From NCBI GenBank assembly GCA_020248405.1, contig JADCHQ010000006.1, forward strand, positions 124,001-188,000: a stretch of 64,000 nt of DNA. The letters run 5' to 3'. This stretch comes from Rhodocyclaceae bacterium. GTDB lineage: Bacteria > Pseudomonadota > Gammaproteobacteria > Burkholderiales > Ga0077523. Shown one piece after another: positions 1 through 9,391 of the stretch. The first letter of the stretch is position 1; each line of letters begins with the position of its first letter. The position numbers and the translations under genes were made by a program. The notes below the pieces were generated by a model. That model saw nothing but the letters and a program-made list of their open reading frames with translations, was not told the origin of the DNA and did not search any database.

Positions 1-141
1 CCAGTCGGGCTCGTCCTTCTTGAGGGAGATCTGGCGGATCACCTCCTCCGACAGGCCCTTGGGCACTGTGTCGGATTCGATGTCGGTGACAAAGCCATGC
101 TGGTAGGGCTGGTCGATGAGGTTTTGTAGCACCGTGCTCAC
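1..141 (-). CDS. sufB: Fe-S cluster assembly scaffold protein SufB (N-terminal fragment, runs off the window)
   Basis: Only the first 47 codons are present; the gene continues beyond base 1. The start is a GTG at 139-141 whose bases overlap the TGA stop of the upstream A-type carrier (GTGA overlap), so the two are translationally coupled. The peptide contains GFVTDIESDTVPKGLSEEV followed by IRQISLKKDEPDW, the characteristic N-terminus of SufB, the scaffold subunit of the SufBCD complex that builds Fe-S clusters in the cytoplasm. This segment looks more like cyanobacterial/Gram-positive SufB than E. coli SufB. IscS, IscU, SufC and SufD are not visible here and would have to lie outside the window. 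Confidence 0.85.
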   Translation of the reverse strand, partial: MSTVLQNLIDQPYQHGFVTDIESDTVPKGLSEEVIRQISLKKDEPDW

Positions 142-488
142 GGCCGCACCCCCGCCGCCGCCGGATCAATGGTGAAGCTCTCGCCGCAACCGCAGGTGGC
201 GCTCGCCCGCGGGTTGTCCACCTTGAAGACCTGCTTGAAGCCCTCACGCACGAAGTCCAGCGTGGCGCCGTCCAGATAGGCAAAGGCCTCCGCCGGTACC
301 AGGACCGTGGCCCCGAGCTCCTCGAAACAATGCTCCCCCTCGGCAGCCTGCGAGGCCGCCTCGAAAGTGTAGGTCAAGCCCGAGCAGCCCACCTGCTTCA
401 CACCCAGGCGCAAGCCCAGGCCACCCCGGCCCTTGACGATGGTTTCGCGAATGCGGCGAGCCGCACTCTCCGTGAGATGAATGGCCAA
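138..488 (-). CDS. A-type iron-sulfur carrier (SufA/IscA/HesB family)
   Basis: This 116-residue protein belongs to the family that receives and delivers nascent Fe-S clusters to apoproteins. The three cluster-binding cysteines sit at the family positions: Cys35 in KQVGCSGLTY and Cys99/Cys101 in TCGCGESF. It lies between iscR (29 bp upstream) and sufB (4-bp overlap downstream), so all three are probably one transcript. Because the partner scaffold is SufB, the working name SufA is reasonable, but A-type carriers (SufA, IscA, ErpA) cannot be reliably separated by eye. Confidence 0.9.
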   Translation of the reverse strand: MAIHLTESAARRIRETIVKGRGGLGLRLGVKQVGCSGLTYTFEAASQAAEGEHCFEELGATVLVPAEAFAYLDGATLDFVREGFKQVFKVDNPRASATCGCGESFTIDPAAAGVRP

Positions 489-517
489 CTCGGATTTCCT
501 CCAGAAACGACGCCCTG

Positions 518-1021
518 TCAGGCGGTGAGCGCCGCGCCGCCGCTTGCTGCGATGGAGCGCACGGCACGCACTGGCAGCTCCACTGGAGCAACGCCGGCAG
601 CAGCCGCCGCACGCAGCGTGCGCTGCCGTGCCACCAGTTCAGAGAGCTTGACGTTGCGCAGATAATCGAAAATGCGGGCGTTGAGCGCCGACCAGAGGTC
701 GTGGGTGAGGCATTTGTGGTCGTCGTGACAGTTTTCCAGACCGCCACACTGAGTGGCGTCAATGGGCTCGTCCACCGCGAGGATGATGTCCGCCACGGAC
801 ACCTCGTCGGTCTTGCGAGCGAGCGTGTAGCCACCGCCGGGACCGCGGGTGCTGTTCACCAGTTGCTGGCGCCGCAGCTTGCCGAACAGCTGTTCCAGGT
901 AGGACAGCGAGATTTTCTGGCGCTGGCTGATCTCCGCGAGGGTGACGGGCCCAGACCCGTCGCGCAGAGCGAGATCGATCATTGCGGTGACAGCAAACCG
1001 GCCTTTGGTGGTGAGTCGCAT
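518..1021 (-). CDS. iscR: Rrf2-family Fe-S regulator IscR
   Basis: A 167-residue Rrf2-type winged-helix regulator beginning MRLTTKGRFAVTAMIDLAL. Cys92, Cys98 and Cys104 (QCGGLENCHDDHKC) match the [2Fe-2S] ligands of E. coli IscR in number and spacing, and His107 is also present. IscR represses Fe-S assembly genes when it carries its cluster. The ATG is preceded by a GAGG ribosome site. It is the first gene of the minus-strand unit iscR-A-type carrier-sufB, so here it heads a SUF-type rather than an iscSUA operon. It probably autoregulates through the promoter at 1101-1129. Confidence 0.93.
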   Translation of the reverse strand: MRLTTKGRFAVTAMIDLALRDGSGPVTLAEISQRQKISLSYLEQLFGKLRRQQLVNSTRGPGGGYTLARKTDEVSVADIILAVDEPIDATQCGGLENCHDDHKCLTHDLWSALNARIFDYLRNVKLSELVARQRTLRAAAAAGVAPVELPVRAVRSIAASGGAALTA

Positions 1022-1100
1022 GGTTGCCTCATGGAAAAAATCATTTCAGGGGTTCCTGGCAACCCATCTTATAAGTTGATGGTTTTTGTCAACAATCCGA

Positions 1101-1129
1101 ATCCTAGTAAACCCAAGCGATCCGGTCAA
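1101..1129 (-). promoter_or_regulatory. iscR promoter
   Basis: On the minus strand TTGACC (1124-1129) and TAGGAT (1101-1106) are separated by exactly 17 bp, about 80 bp before the iscR start codon. A second, weaker pair, TTGACA (1087-1092) and TAAGAT (1066-1071) with a 15-bp spacer, lies closer to the gene. The two -35 elements are embedded in an 11-bp direct repeat (1088-1098 and 1125-1135). No clean IscR type I palindrome was seen. Confidence 0.6.
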
Positions 1130-1213
1130 CAATCCTCGGAGTAGGTACCGCACCCGGGAGTTCCCGGCGATGCGGTTGGTTGCGCAGAGCCACGGACTGG
1201 CAAGCAGCGCCAG

Positions 1214-1897
1214 TCAGGCCGCCGGACGGGACCGGTGCAACTCCGCCTGCAAGGCTTCGATGCGACGTTGTTGCTCGGCCGCCTGCTCCATGAGGCCCTG
1301 GACCACCTTCACCAGCGGGTCGTTCATGTCATTGCTAACGCCGTAAGCGGCAAAGCCCTCAGGCGGGCTCTGCGGGCGTTCGGCGCCATCGTCCAGGATG
1401 CGCGCCGGGATACCCACGGCCGTGGCCCCAGCAGGCACGTCCTTCACCACCACGGCGTTGGAGCCCACCTTGGCGTTGTCACCCAGGGTAATGGGACCCA
1501 GCACCTTGGCGCCGGCGCCGATCACCACACCGCGGCCCAGGGTGGGATGGCGCTTGCCCTTGTTCCAGGTGGTGCCGCCAAGGGTTACACCGTGGTAGAG
1601 CGTGCAGTCGTCGCCGATTTCCGCCGTCTCGCCGATCACCACGCCCATTCCGTGATCGATGAAGAACCGCCGCCCAATGCGCGCGCCAGGGTGAATCTCG
1701 ATGCCCGTAAACCAGCGCCCCAGATGGGCGAGCCAGCGCGCCAACCACTTGAGGTTCCACTGCCACAGGCGATGGGCCGCACGATGCACCAGCATGGCGT
1801 GAAAACCGGGGTAGCAGGTGACCACCTCCCAGGTGGAGCGCGCCGCCGGGTCACGGTCGAAAACCACGCGGATCTCTTCGCGGAGGCGGGCAAACAT
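1214..1897 (-). CDS. cysE: serine O-acetyltransferase
   Basis: This 227-residue enzyme transfers acetyl from acetyl-CoA to L-serine, the first step of cysteine synthesis. The N-terminal helical part ([18 protein letters not shown]) is followed by the left-handed beta-helix of hexapeptide repeats, including [20 protein letters not shown] and the active-site stretch [20 protein letters not shown]. The C-terminal third ([22 protein letters not shown]) is typical of CysE. Downstream on the same strand is iscR, which has its own promoter. CysE next to Fe-S genes makes metabolic sense because cysteine is the sulfur donor. Confidence 0.93.
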   Translation of the reverse strand: MFARLREEIRVVFDRDPAARSTWEVVTCYPGFHAMLVHRAAHRLWQWNLKWLARWLAHLGRWFTGIEIHPGARIGRRFFIDHGMGVVIGETAEIGDDCTLYHGVTLGGTTWNKGKRHPTLGRGVVIGAGAKVLGPITLGDNAKVGSNAVVVKDVPAGATAVGIPARILDDGAERPQSPPEGFAAYGVSNDMNDPLVKVVQGLMEQAAEQQRRIEALQAELHRSRPAA

Positions 1898-1981
1898 GGC
1901 GATGGTCAGGGCGGACGGCGGCAGCGCGGACTGCGGACGGTAGCGAGTCGATGGCTGGCCGTCAACCGGCCGGCGCCACGC

Positions 1982-2716
1982 TCAATCCCCCGTGGCGCGC
2001 CGCAGCACCTGCTTGAGGAATCCGCGTACCACATTCACCTCCTCCTCCTCGAGCGCAGCGCGGGCCACCAGCCTGCGCAACCGCTCGCGCAGCTTCTTCG
2101 GGTGGGCCGGGTCGAGGTAACCCAGCGCCACCAGCACCTCCTCCAGATGCGCATGCAGGCGCTCGATGGATTCATGGCTGGCGGGCAGGGGCAAGTCCGT
2201 GGCAGGCAACGGTGCGCCCGCGGCCATGCGCAACTCATAGGCGAACACCTGCACCGCGGCCGCCAGGTTCAGAGAGGAATAGTCGGGATTGGCAGGAACA
2301 TGGGCCAGCAGGTTGCAGCTCATAACCTCCTCGGCCGAGAGACCGTCCTTCTCGGTGCCGAACACCAGCGCCACCTCCGCCCCGGCACGCGCCACCGCCA
2401 CGGCCCGGGCAGCGGCTTCGCGGCAATCCACCATGCCATGGGTCATGGCGTACCCATGACTCACCGTGGCCACCGCCAGCGACGTGCCTTCCAGCGCCTG
2501 GGGCAGGCTGGCGCACACCGCAGCGGCGTTCAGCACATCGAGCGCATTGGAGGCGCGGGCGTCGGCCTGCGGATCGGGGAAACGGCGCGGATTCACCAGC
2601 ACCAGGCGCGTCAGGCCCATGGTCTTGAGGGCCCGAGCGGTGGCGCCCACGTTGCCAGGGTGGCTGGGGTGCGAGAGGACCACACGGATGCGTTGCAGTG
2701 GATCGGGCATTGGCAT
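1982..2716 (-). CDS. trmJ: tRNA (cytidine/uridine-2'-O-)-methyltransferase TrmJ
   Basis: A 244-residue SPOUT-class methyltransferase that 2'-O-methylates position 32 of tRNA. Family motifs are [20 protein letters not shown] near the start, [15 protein letters not shown] in the middle and [20 protein letters not shown] forming the knotted SAM site. The start was set at the ATG at 2714-2716 ([13 protein letters not shown]); an in-frame extension to 2911 would run through the start of suhB and looks non-coding. A second ATG lies two codons later. It is divergent from suhB, as in many gamma- and betaproteobacteria. Confidence 0.9.
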   Translation of the reverse strand: MPMPDPLQRIRVVLSHPSHPGNVGATARALKTMGLTRLVLVNPRRFPDPQADARASNALDVLNAAAVCASLPQALEGTSLAVATVSHGYAMTHGMVDCREAAARAVAVARAGAEVALVFGTEKDGLSAEEVMSCNLLAHVPANPDYSSLNLAAAVQVFAYELRMAAGAPLPATDLPLPASHESIERLHAHLEEVLVALGYLDPAHPKKLRERLRRLVARAALEEEEVNVVRGFLKQVLRRATGD

Positions 2717-2770
2717 TTGTGTCAGCGCGAACGCGAGCTGCACAGCGTCGGGGCGCAACCGACACCTTCG

Positions 2771-2778
2771 GCTAGAAT
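2771..2778 (+). promoter_or_regulatory. putative extended -10 element for suhB
   Basis: GCTAGAAT, 34 bp before the suhB start codon. No convincing -35 hexamer sits 16-18 bp upstream. The same octamer occurs before four other genes in the window. Confidence 0.4.
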
Positions 2779-2812
2779 TGCGCCCTGTTTCCTCACCGGG
2801 CGCCCACGCACC

Positions 2813-3610
2813 ATGCATCCCATGCTCAACACTGCGGTCAAGGCCGCGCGCCGGGCAGGCAGCATCATCAATCGCGCCTCGGACAACCTGGATGCGCTCA
2901 CGGTACGCCACAAGTCTCTCAATGACCTGGTGTCAGAGGTGGACCGCGCCGCGGAGGAAGCAATCATCGACGTGATCAGGGGAGCGTACCCGGAGCATGC
3001 GATGTTAGCGGAGGAGAGCGGCGAGAGCGGCGCGTCGGACCACTTGTGGATCATTGACCCGCTGGACGGCACCACCAATTTTCTGCACGGCTTTCCCGTG
3101 TACTGCGTGTCCATCGCCATGACCTACAAGGGCGTGCTCACCCACGGCGTCATTTTCGATCCGGTGCGCAACGACCTTTTCACCGCATCGCGCGGCGCCG
3201 GGGCGTTCCTGAACGACCGCCGCATGCGCGTCTCGAGACGCGAGAAGCTCATCGACGGCCTGATAGGCACGGGCTTCCCCTTCCGCGAGCAGGCCCATAC
3301 CGATGCCTACGTCGCCATGATGAAGGAGTTCATGCACAAGACCGCGGGCATCCGCCGCCCCGGCGCGGCGGCGCTGGACCTGGCCAACGTGGCGGCGGGT
3401 CGCCTGGACGGCTTCTGGGAAATCGGCCTGCAGCCCTGGGACATGGCTGCCGGCGCGCTCATGATCCTCGAGGCCGGCGGGCTGGTGGGCGACCTGGAGG
3501 GCAACGACGGCTTCCTGCGCAAAGGCCAGATCTGCGCAGCCAATCCCAGGCTCTTTCCGCAGATGCTGGCGGTGATCGGCGCCCACCTGCCCGCCTCCTT
3601 GCGCGGCTGA
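2813..3610 (+). CDS. suhB: inositol-1-monophosphatase family protein SuhB
   Basis: A 265-residue Mg-dependent phosphatase of the IMPase superfamily. Metal-binding motif 1 is the Glu67/Glu68 pair of [10 protein letters not shown]. Motif 2 is [12 protein letters not shown] (Asp82, Asp85), and motif 3 is the later [18 protein letters not shown]. In E. coli SuhB hydrolyses inositol monophosphate and also acts as an Nus-complex factor in rRNA transcription. The ATG at 2813 gives the family length; an upstream in-frame extension runs antisense to trmJ and cysE and was discarded. Confidence 0.93.
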   Translation: MHPMLNTAVKAARRAGSIINRASDNLDALTVRHKSLNDLVSEVDRAAEEAIIDVIRGAYPEHAMLAEESGESGASDHLWIIDPLDGTTNFLHGFPVYCVSIAMTYKGVLTHGVIFDPVRNDLFTASRGAGAFLNDRRMRVSRREKLIDGLIGTGFPFREQAHTDAYVAMMKEFMHKTAGIRRPGAAALDLANVAAGRLDGFWEIGLQPWDMAAGALMILEAGGLVGDLEGNDGFLRKGQICAANPRLFPQMLAVIGAHLPASLRG

Positions 3611-3627
3611 GCCAACGCCTGCCCATC

Positions 3628-6192
3628 GTGGGAACAACCGCCGTGAGCGCCCAGCACACGCCGGTCATGCAGCAGTACCTGCGTTTCAAGGCCGAGCACG
3701 CCGACAAGCTGCTGTTTTTCCGCATGGGCGACTTCTACGAGCTGTTTTTCGAAGACGCCGAGCGCGCCGCGCGGCTGCTGGACATCACGCTCACCCGCCG
3801 CGGCCAATCAGCGGGCGCACCCATCCCCATGGCGGGTGTGCCTTTCCACGCCGCCGAGCAATACCTGGCGCGGCTGGTGAAGGCAGGCGAGTCGGTGGCC
3901 ATCTGCGAGCAGATCGGCGACCCCGCCACGGCCAAGGGGCCGGTGGAGCGGCGCGTCACGCGCATCGTCACACCCGGCACACTCACCGACGCGGCGCTGC
4001 TGGACGAGCGCCGCGACAATGTGCTGCTGGCCATCGCCCACGGCCGCGGGCAACTGGGTCTCGCGGCACTATCCCTTGCCTCGGGCCAGCTGCGCGCGCT
4101 CGAGATCGACGCCACCGCCCTGGGCGCAGAGCTGATGCGCATCGCGCCCGCGGAGATCCTGCTGGCCGGCGACGACGCCCTTGGCCCCGTGGACGCCTGT
4201 GGCGTGCCGGTTCAGCGTCTGCCCGCCTGGCACTTCGACGCGCCGGCGGGACGGCGCGCGCTGTGCGCGCAGTTCGGCACCCGCGACCTGGCGGCCTTCG
4301 ACGCCGAGCACCTGGAGGCCGCCCTGGGCGCTGCTGGCGCGCTGTTGCAGTACGCCCGCGCCACCCAGGGTGGCGACCTGGCCCACGTGCGCGCGCTCAC
4401 GGTGGAGCGCGGCGAGGACCTGGTGATCCTCGACCCCGCCACGCGACGCAACCTCGAGCTCACCGAAACGCTGCGCGGCGAGCCCGCGCCCACGGTGCTG
4501 TCGGTGCTGGATACCTGCGCCACCACCATGGGCAGCCGGCTGCTGCGCCACTGGCTGCACCACCCGCTGCGCGATCGCGACGAGTTATGCGCCCGCCTCG
4601 GCGCGGTGGAAGCACTGCGCGGTGCTGGCGGCGCCCCCACCCGGGAAACCTTGCGCGGCGTGGTGGATGTGGAGCGGATCACCGCGCGCGTGGCCCTGGG
4701 CACTGCGCGGCCGCGGGACCTTTCGGGCCTGCGCGACACCCTCGCTGCCCTGCCGGCGCTGGCCCAGGCCCTTGCCGCCGCGCCTGCGCCGCGGCTCGCG
4801 GCTCTGGCCACGGGTCTTGTAGTCTCGCCCGAGGTGCGCACCCGGCTGGCCGCGGCGCTGAGGGACACGCCCTCGGCCAGCCTGCGCGATGGCGGCGTGA
4901 TCGCCGACGGCTTCGACAGCGAACTGGACGAGCTGCGCGCCATCCAGACCGACAGCGGCGCCTTCCTGCTGGCCCTGGAGCAGCGCGAGCGCGCCCGCAC
5001 CGGCATCGCCAACCTGAGGGTGGAATACAACCGCGTGCACGGCTTCTTCATCGAAGTGACCCACGCCAACGCCGGGCGCGTGCCCGAGGACTACCGCCGC
5101 CGCCAGACCCTGCGTAACGCAGAGCGCTACATCACCCCGGAACTCAAGGCCTTTGAGGACAAGGCGCTGTCGGCTCAGGACCGGGCGCTGGCGCGCGAAA
5201 AGCTGCTCTACGACGCGCTGCTCGCCTTCCTCGTGCCCCATGTGCCGGCGCTGCAGGCAGCCGCGGCGGCGCTAGCCGAGCTGGACGTGCTGGCCTCCTT
5301 CGGCGAGCGCGCCGATGCACTCGGCCTGGCGGTGCCCGAGCTCACGGATGAGGACCTGCTGGAGATCGACGCCGGCCGCCATCCGGTGGTGGAAGCGCAG
5401 GTGGACAGTTTCGTGCCCAACCATCTGCGGCTGGGCCCGGAGCGGCGGCTGCTGCTGGTGACCGGCCCCAACATGGGCGGCAAGTCCACCTACATGCGCC
5501 AGGTGGCGCTGATCGCCCTGCTCGCCCACGTGGGCTGCTTCGTGCCGGCGCGCGCCGCGCGCATCGGGCTGCTGGACCGCATCTACACCCGCATCGGCGC
5601 CGCCGACGACCTGGCCGGCGGGCGCTCCACCTTCATGGTGGAGATGACCGAGGCGGCCGCCATCCTGCACGGCGCCACGGAGCGCTCGCTGGTGCTCATG
5701 GACGAAATCGGGCGCGGCACGTCCACCTTCGACGGCCTGGCGCTCGCCTGGGCCATCGCCCGCCACCTGGTGGAGAAGAACCGCGCCTTCACTTTGTTCG
5801 CCACCCATTACTTCGAGCTCACCACCCTGGCGGCCGATTACCGCACCGTGGCCAACGTGCATCTGGACGCGGTGGAGCACAAGGACCGCATCGTGTTTCT
5901 TCATGCCGTTGAAGAGGGCCCCGCCTCGCGCAGCTACGGCCTGCAGGTGGCCCAGCTGGCCGGTGTGCCTGGCGCCGTAATCCGCGCCGCGCGGCGCAAG
6001 CTTGGCGAACTGGAGGGCGCGGCCAGCCCCCAGGGCGATCTGTTCAGCCCGCCGCCGCTGCCGCTGCCCCCGCCCGCGGCAGCCGAGCATCCGGCGCTCG
6101 ACCGGTTGCGCGCCCTGCAACCCGACGCGCTGTCGCCGCGCGAGGCGCTCGACCTGCTCTACGAGCTGCAGCGGCTTGCCTCGGACCATTAG
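3628..6192 (+). CDS. mutS: DNA mismatch repair ATPase MutS
   Basis: An 854-residue mismatch sensor. The mismatch-reading Phe-x-Glu is at residues 36-38 (RMGDFYELF), followed by the clamp and lever domains. The C-terminal ABC-type ATPase has Walker [10 protein letters not shown] near residue 614 and Walker [17 protein letters not shown] near 690. The GTG at 3628 is used here. A GTG at 3643 giving [13 protein letters not shown], or the ATG at 3667, are possible alternatives. It follows suhB by 17 bp on the same strand, with no clear ribosome site, so the two may be co-transcribed. No mutL is present. Confidence 0.95.
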   Translation: MGTTAVSAQHTPVMQQYLRFKAEHADKLLFFRMGDFYELFFEDAERAARLLDITLTRRGQSAGAPIPMAGVPFHAAEQYLARLVKAGESVAICEQIGDPATAKGPVERRVTRIVTPGTLTDAALLDERRDNVLLAIAHGRGQLGLAALSLASGQLRALEIDATALGAELMRIAPAEILLAGDDALGPVDACGVPVQRLPAWHFDAPAGRRALCAQFGTRDLAAFDAEHLEAALGAAGALLQYARATQGGDLAHVRALTVERGEDLVILDPATRRNLELTETLRGEPAPTVLSVLDTCATTMGSRLLRHWLHHPLRDRDELCARLGAVEALRGAGGAPTRETLRGVVDVERITARVALGTARPRDLSGLRDTLAALPALAQALAAAPAPRLAALATGLVVSPEVRTRLAAALRDTPSASLRDGGVIADGFDSELDELRAIQTDSGAFLLALEQRERARTGIANLRVEYNRVHGFFIEVTHANAGRVPEDYRRRQTLRNAERYITPELKAFEDKALSAQDRALAREKLLYDALLAFLVPHVPALQAAAAALAELDVLASFGERADALGLAVPELTDEDLLEIDAGRHPVVEAQVDSFVPNHLRLGPERRLLLVTGPNMGGKSTYMRQVALIALLAHVGCFVPARAARIGLLDRIYTRIGAADDLAGGRSTFMVEMTEAAAILHGATERSLVLMDEIGRGTSTFDGLALAWAIARHLVEKNRAFTLFATHYFELTTLAADYRTVANVHLDAVEHKDRIVFLHAVEEGPASRSYGLQVAQLAGVPGAVIRAARRKLGELEGAASPQGDLFSPPPLPLPPPAAAEHPALDRLRALQPDALSPREALDLLYELQRLASDH

Positions 6193-7081
6193 CGCGCTGC
6201 TGGGGCTGGCGTTGCTGCTGGCCCAGGGGGCCGGCAGCGCGGCGGAGTTCGCCTTCGCAGCCATGGGCGATGCGCCCTACAACCCCGAGGAGCGCGCCCG
6301 CATGGAAGCTTTGCTGGCCTCCCTGGCGCACCAGCCCGTGGCCTTCGCCGTACATGTGGGCGACATCAAGAGCGGCCACGGGCTGTGCGCCGATGCCGTG
6401 TTCGCCGACCGCCGTGCACTGCTTGACGCCTCGCCCGTGCCGTTGGTGCTGCTGCCGGGCGATAACGACTGGACCGACTGCGACCGCTTCCTGTCCGGCG
6501 GTTACGCGCCCGAGGAGCGGCTGGCGAAGCTGCGCGCGCTGTTCTTCACCGCGCCGCACAGCCTCGGCCGCCGTTCCCTGCCGCTGGAGCGCGATGCGGT
6601 GCGGGCCGATGGCTGTTGCCCCGAGAACGCACGCTGGTGGCACGAAGGGGTGCTATTTCTCGCCCTGCACGTGGTGGGCAGCCGGGACAACCGCGGCGAT
6701 GGCAAACAGGCAAAGGCTGAATTCACGGCGCGGCGTGCGGCCGTGCTGGCGTGGCTCACGGAGAGCTTTGCTCAGGCGCGCGCCCGTCAGGCGCCAGCGG
6801 CGGTGGTGCTGATTCACGCCAACCCGTCGCTGCAGCGTGCCACGCCGTCGCCTGCCTATGAGAGCTTGCTGGAAGCGCTGCGCGCCGAGGTGCAAGCCTT
6901 CGTCCATCCTGTGCTGCTGGTGCACGGCGATACCCATCAGCACCGGGTGGACCGTCCCTGGCCGGATACGAACTTGCTGCGCCTGGAGGTGCCCGGGTCA
7001 CCCGACGTGGCCTGGGTCAAGGTGCTGGTACGCCCGGGGGCCGCCACGCCCTTCGTGGTGCAAGCGCCGCAACGTCCGTGA
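6176..7081 (+). CDS. exported calcineurin-like metallophosphoesterase, divergent
   Basis: About 301 residues starting at a TTG that overlaps the end of mutS by 17 bp. That start gives a good Sec signal peptide ([21 protein letters not shown]) ending before AEF. Metallophosphoesterase motifs are recognisable but altered: MGDAPYN replaces the usual DxH block, HVGDIKSG matches the GD block, [11 protein letters not shown] replaces GNHD, and the last motif reads [10 protein letters not shown] instead of GHxH. A probable role is periplasmic phosphoester hydrolysis; the substrate is unknown. Coupling to mutS is likely physical rather than functional. Confidence 0.7.
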   Translation: MPRTISALLGLALLLAQGAGSAAEFAFAAMGDAPYNPEERARMEALLASLAHQPVAFAVHVGDIKSGHGLCADAVFADRRALLDASPVPLVLLPGDNDWTDCDRFLSGGYAPEERLAKLRALFFTAPHSLGRRSLPLERDAVRADGCCPENARWWHEGVLFLALHVVGSRDNRGDGKQAKAEFTARRAAVLAWLTESFAQARARQAPAAVVLIHANPSLQRATPSPAYESLLEALRAEVQAFVHPVLLVHGDTHQHRVDRPWPDTNLLRLEVPGSPDVAWVKVLVRPGAATPFVVQAPQRP

Positions 7082-7108
7082 CCGCAGCGCGGGCGCCGCG
7101 CTGGCGCC

Positions 7109-8278
7109 TCAGGCCAATCGCTTGGCCACTTCCTCCAGCATCACCTCGGTGGCGCCGCCGCCAATGGCCTGGACGCGGGCATCGCGTGCCATGCGCTCTA
7201 TGGGGCTCTCGCGCATGTAGCCCATGCCACCGTGCAATTGCAGGCAGTCGTAGAGCACCTCGTTCACCAGCGTGCCGGCGAGGGCCTTGATCATGGACAC
7301 TTCACGGGCACATTCCTGCCCCTGGGCATCGCGCCAGGCGGTCTGGTAGATGAGCGCCTGCACCGCAGCCACCTGCGCGGCGCGCTGGGCCAGCTTGTGG
7401 CGAATGGCCTGCTTGTCCCAAAGCGCACCACCGAAGGCCTTGCGGTTTCGCACCCAGTCCAGCGTGATCTCGATGGCCTTGGCCGCTTCGCCCATGGCCT
7501 GGGCGCCAAGCACGATGCGCTCGTTCTGCAGGTTCTTCACCAAGGCATGAAAGCCGCGGTTCTCCTCGCCCAGCAGGTTCTCGGCGGGGATGCGGCAATC
7601 CTGGAACGACAACTCTGCCGTGTCGCTGCTGAGCCAGCCCTGCTTCTTGAGGGGCCGCGCCACGCTGAAACCGGGAGCGCCCTTCTCCACCACGAACATG
7701 GACACCTGGTGGTTGCGTCCTGGCTCGCCGGTCTTGGCGGCCACGAAGTAGATGTCGCCGTGGACGCCGTTGGTGATGTAGAGCTTGGCGCCGTTGAGCA
7801 CCCAGTGGCCGCCCTCGCGCCGCGCGGTGGTGCGCATGGAGGCCAGGTCGGAGCCTGCGTCGGGTTCGGTCATGGCCACAGCGGCAATCTTGCGGCCGGC
7901 GGCGATGTCGGGCATCCATCGATCCTGCTGCGCGGGCGTGCCGGCGTGCACCAGATGCGGCGCCGCCATGTCGGTGTGCACAAGCACGGTGATGGCGAAA
8001 CCGCCATAGGTGCTGCGGGCCAGTTCCTCCGCCAGCACGACGCTGGCAAGCGTGTCCAGCCCGCTGCCGCCGTGGCGCGGATCGAAGCGTATGCCCAGCA
8101 GGCCGAGTTCACCCATTTCACGCAATACGTCGCGCGGCACGAAACCGGACTCCTCCCACGCATCGCCATGGGGAAGCACGCGCTCGGCCACGAAGCGGCG
8201 GATGGTGTCGCGCAGCATTTCGTGATCGTGGTTGAACCAGGGAAGCGTTCCGGTCGCGGGGTTGAAAGGGGCGTTCAT
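7109..8278 (-). CDS. acyl-CoA dehydrogenase
   Basis: This 389-residue flavoenzyme would oxidise acyl-CoA to the trans-2-enoyl-CoA with an electron-transfer flavoprotein as acceptor. Signature 1 is AAVAMTEPDAGSD (about 132-144). Signature 2 is QLHGGMGYMRESPIERMARDAR (347-368). At the usual medium-chain catalytic position the sequence reads IGGGATEVM, with Gly in place of Glu. Glu253 in NERIVLG sits where isovaleryl- and long-chain enzymes keep their base, so this may belong to that class. It is a single gene, convergent with the phosphoesterase. The ribosome site is not obvious. Substrate chain length cannot be told. Confidence 0.88.
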   Translation of the reverse strand: MNAPFNPATGTLPWFNHDHEMLRDTIRRFVAERVLPHGDAWEESGFVPRDVLREMGELGLLGIRFDPRHGGSGLDTLASVVLAEELARSTYGGFAITVLVHTDMAAPHLVHAGTPAQQDRWMPDIAAGRKIAAVAMTEPDAGSDLASMRTTARREGGHWVLNGAKLYITNGVHGDIYFVAAKTGEPGRNHQVSMFVVEKGAPGFSVARPLKKQGWLSSDTAELSFQDCRIPAENLLGEENRGFHALVKNLQNERIVLGAQAMGEAAKAIEITLDWVRNRKAFGGALWDKQAIRHKLAQRAAQVAAVQALIYQTAWRDAQGQECAREVSMIKALAGTLVNEVLYDCLQLHGGMGYMRESPIERMARDARVQAIGGGATEVMLEEVAKRLA

Positions 8279-8374
8279 GGTGGAATCTCCAGCGCGTGGG
8301 GCAATGAGCGACGGTCAGGCCTGAAGCTTCTCCCGGCAGCGGCCACGGTGCAAGGTGCGAGGCTGGCCCAGCCC

Positions 8375-9391
8375 TCAGCGCCTTCCCGCACCGCTCACCG
8401 CCGAGCCGGCGCGGGCCTGGGCTATGGCCTGGCCCAGTTGCCACACGGCCAGGGCGTAGTTCTGCGAGCGGTTGTAGCGGGTGAGTACCCAGAAGTTCTC
8501 CAACCCCAGCCAGTACTCGGGACCGCCATCGCCCTCGTAGAGCAGCAACGCTGCGTGCTCACCGTGGCGCAGCGCGCGCTCAGGCGCCACGCCGGCCTCA
8601 CCGAGCTGTGCGTGGCCATAAACCGGCTGGATACCCTGGCGCACCATGGCCTCGACCCGGGCCGGGGCCTCCACCGCAGCGCGTAATGCCACCTGGCCCG
8701 TGAATCGCCAGCCGAAACGGCTCAGGTAGTGAGCCACGCTGCCGATCACATCGCCGCGGCTGTTCCACAAATCGATGCGGCCATCGCCATCGAAATCGAG
8801 CGCGTAGCCCCGAACGCTGGAAGGAAGAAACTGCGGCATACCCATGGCACCTGCATAGGAACCCCTGACCCCCAGCGGGTCCAGGCGCTGCTCGCCGCAC
8901 AACAAGGCGAAGGCTTCCAGTTCACCCTGAAAAAAATCGGCGCGTTGCGGCACGGCGAAGGCCAGCGTGCTCACTGCATCCAGTACGCGGAAGCCGCCCG
9001 TGTTGCGCCCGTACAGCGTTTCCACTCCCAGGATGCTGACCACGATCTCCTCTGGAACGCCGTAGCGCTCGCGAGCCTGCCCCAGCAAGGACTGGTTTTC
9101 GTTCCAGAAACGCACTCCACCTTCAATGCGCTCACGGGTAAAGAAACCCGTGCGGAACTCCCGCCAGGGCCGCGCGGTAGCCGGCGCGTTCACCGCCGCG
9201 ACCACTGCAGGCTGGAAGGTGGCGCGCAGCAGCAGGTCGCGCAGCGTCTGCTCGGAGAGCGCGCCCTTGGCCACGGTACGCGCCACCCACCGCTCCATGT
9301 CCTCCCGCAGCAGGGCGGGGGCCTCCACTGCGCGAAGCGGACGGGTAACTGCCCAACCCAGGCTACCCAGCAGCAGACTGCGCCGCTTCAC
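8375..9391 (-). CDS. lytic murein transglycosylase, MltB family
   Basis: A 338-residue SLT_2-type transglycosylase that cleaves peptidoglycan glycan strands to 1,6-anhydro ends. The catalytic Glu is probably Glu124 in VSILGVETLYGRNTG; the MPQFLPSSVRGYALDFDGDGRIDLWNS block is typical of MltB. The N-terminus MKRRSLLLGSLGWAV resembles a twin-arginine or Sec signal, and no lipobox cysteine follows, unlike the E. coli lipoprotein MltB. Its ATG overlaps the ccmI stop by 4 bp (ATGA), so it is co-translated with ccmI, an unusual partner. Confidence 0.88.
   Translation of the reverse strand: MKRRSLLLGSLGWAVTRPLRAVEAPALLREDMERWVARTVAKGALSEQTLRDLLLRATFQPAVVAAVNAPATARPWREFRTGFFTRERIEGGVRFWNENQSLLGQARERYGVPEEIVVSILGVETLYGRNTGGFRVLDAVSTLAFAVPQRADFFQGELEAFALLCGEQRLDPLGVRGSYAGAMGMPQFLPSSVRGYALDFDGDGRIDLWNSRGDVIGSVAHYLSRFGWRFTGQVALRAAVEAPARVEAMVRQGIQPVYGHAQLGEAGVAPERALRHGEHAALLLYEGDGGPEYWLGLENFWVLTRYNRSQNYALAVWQLGQAIAQARAGSAVSGAGRR

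Noticed and set aside
1235..2812. Long in-frame extension upstream of suhB
   Set aside because: It runs antisense to cysE and trmJ and has the composition of a shadow frame; the ATG at 2813 gives the family length.
2717..2911. N-terminal extension of trmJ
   Set aside because: It overlaps the start of divergent suhB and does not resemble any TrmJ N-terminus.
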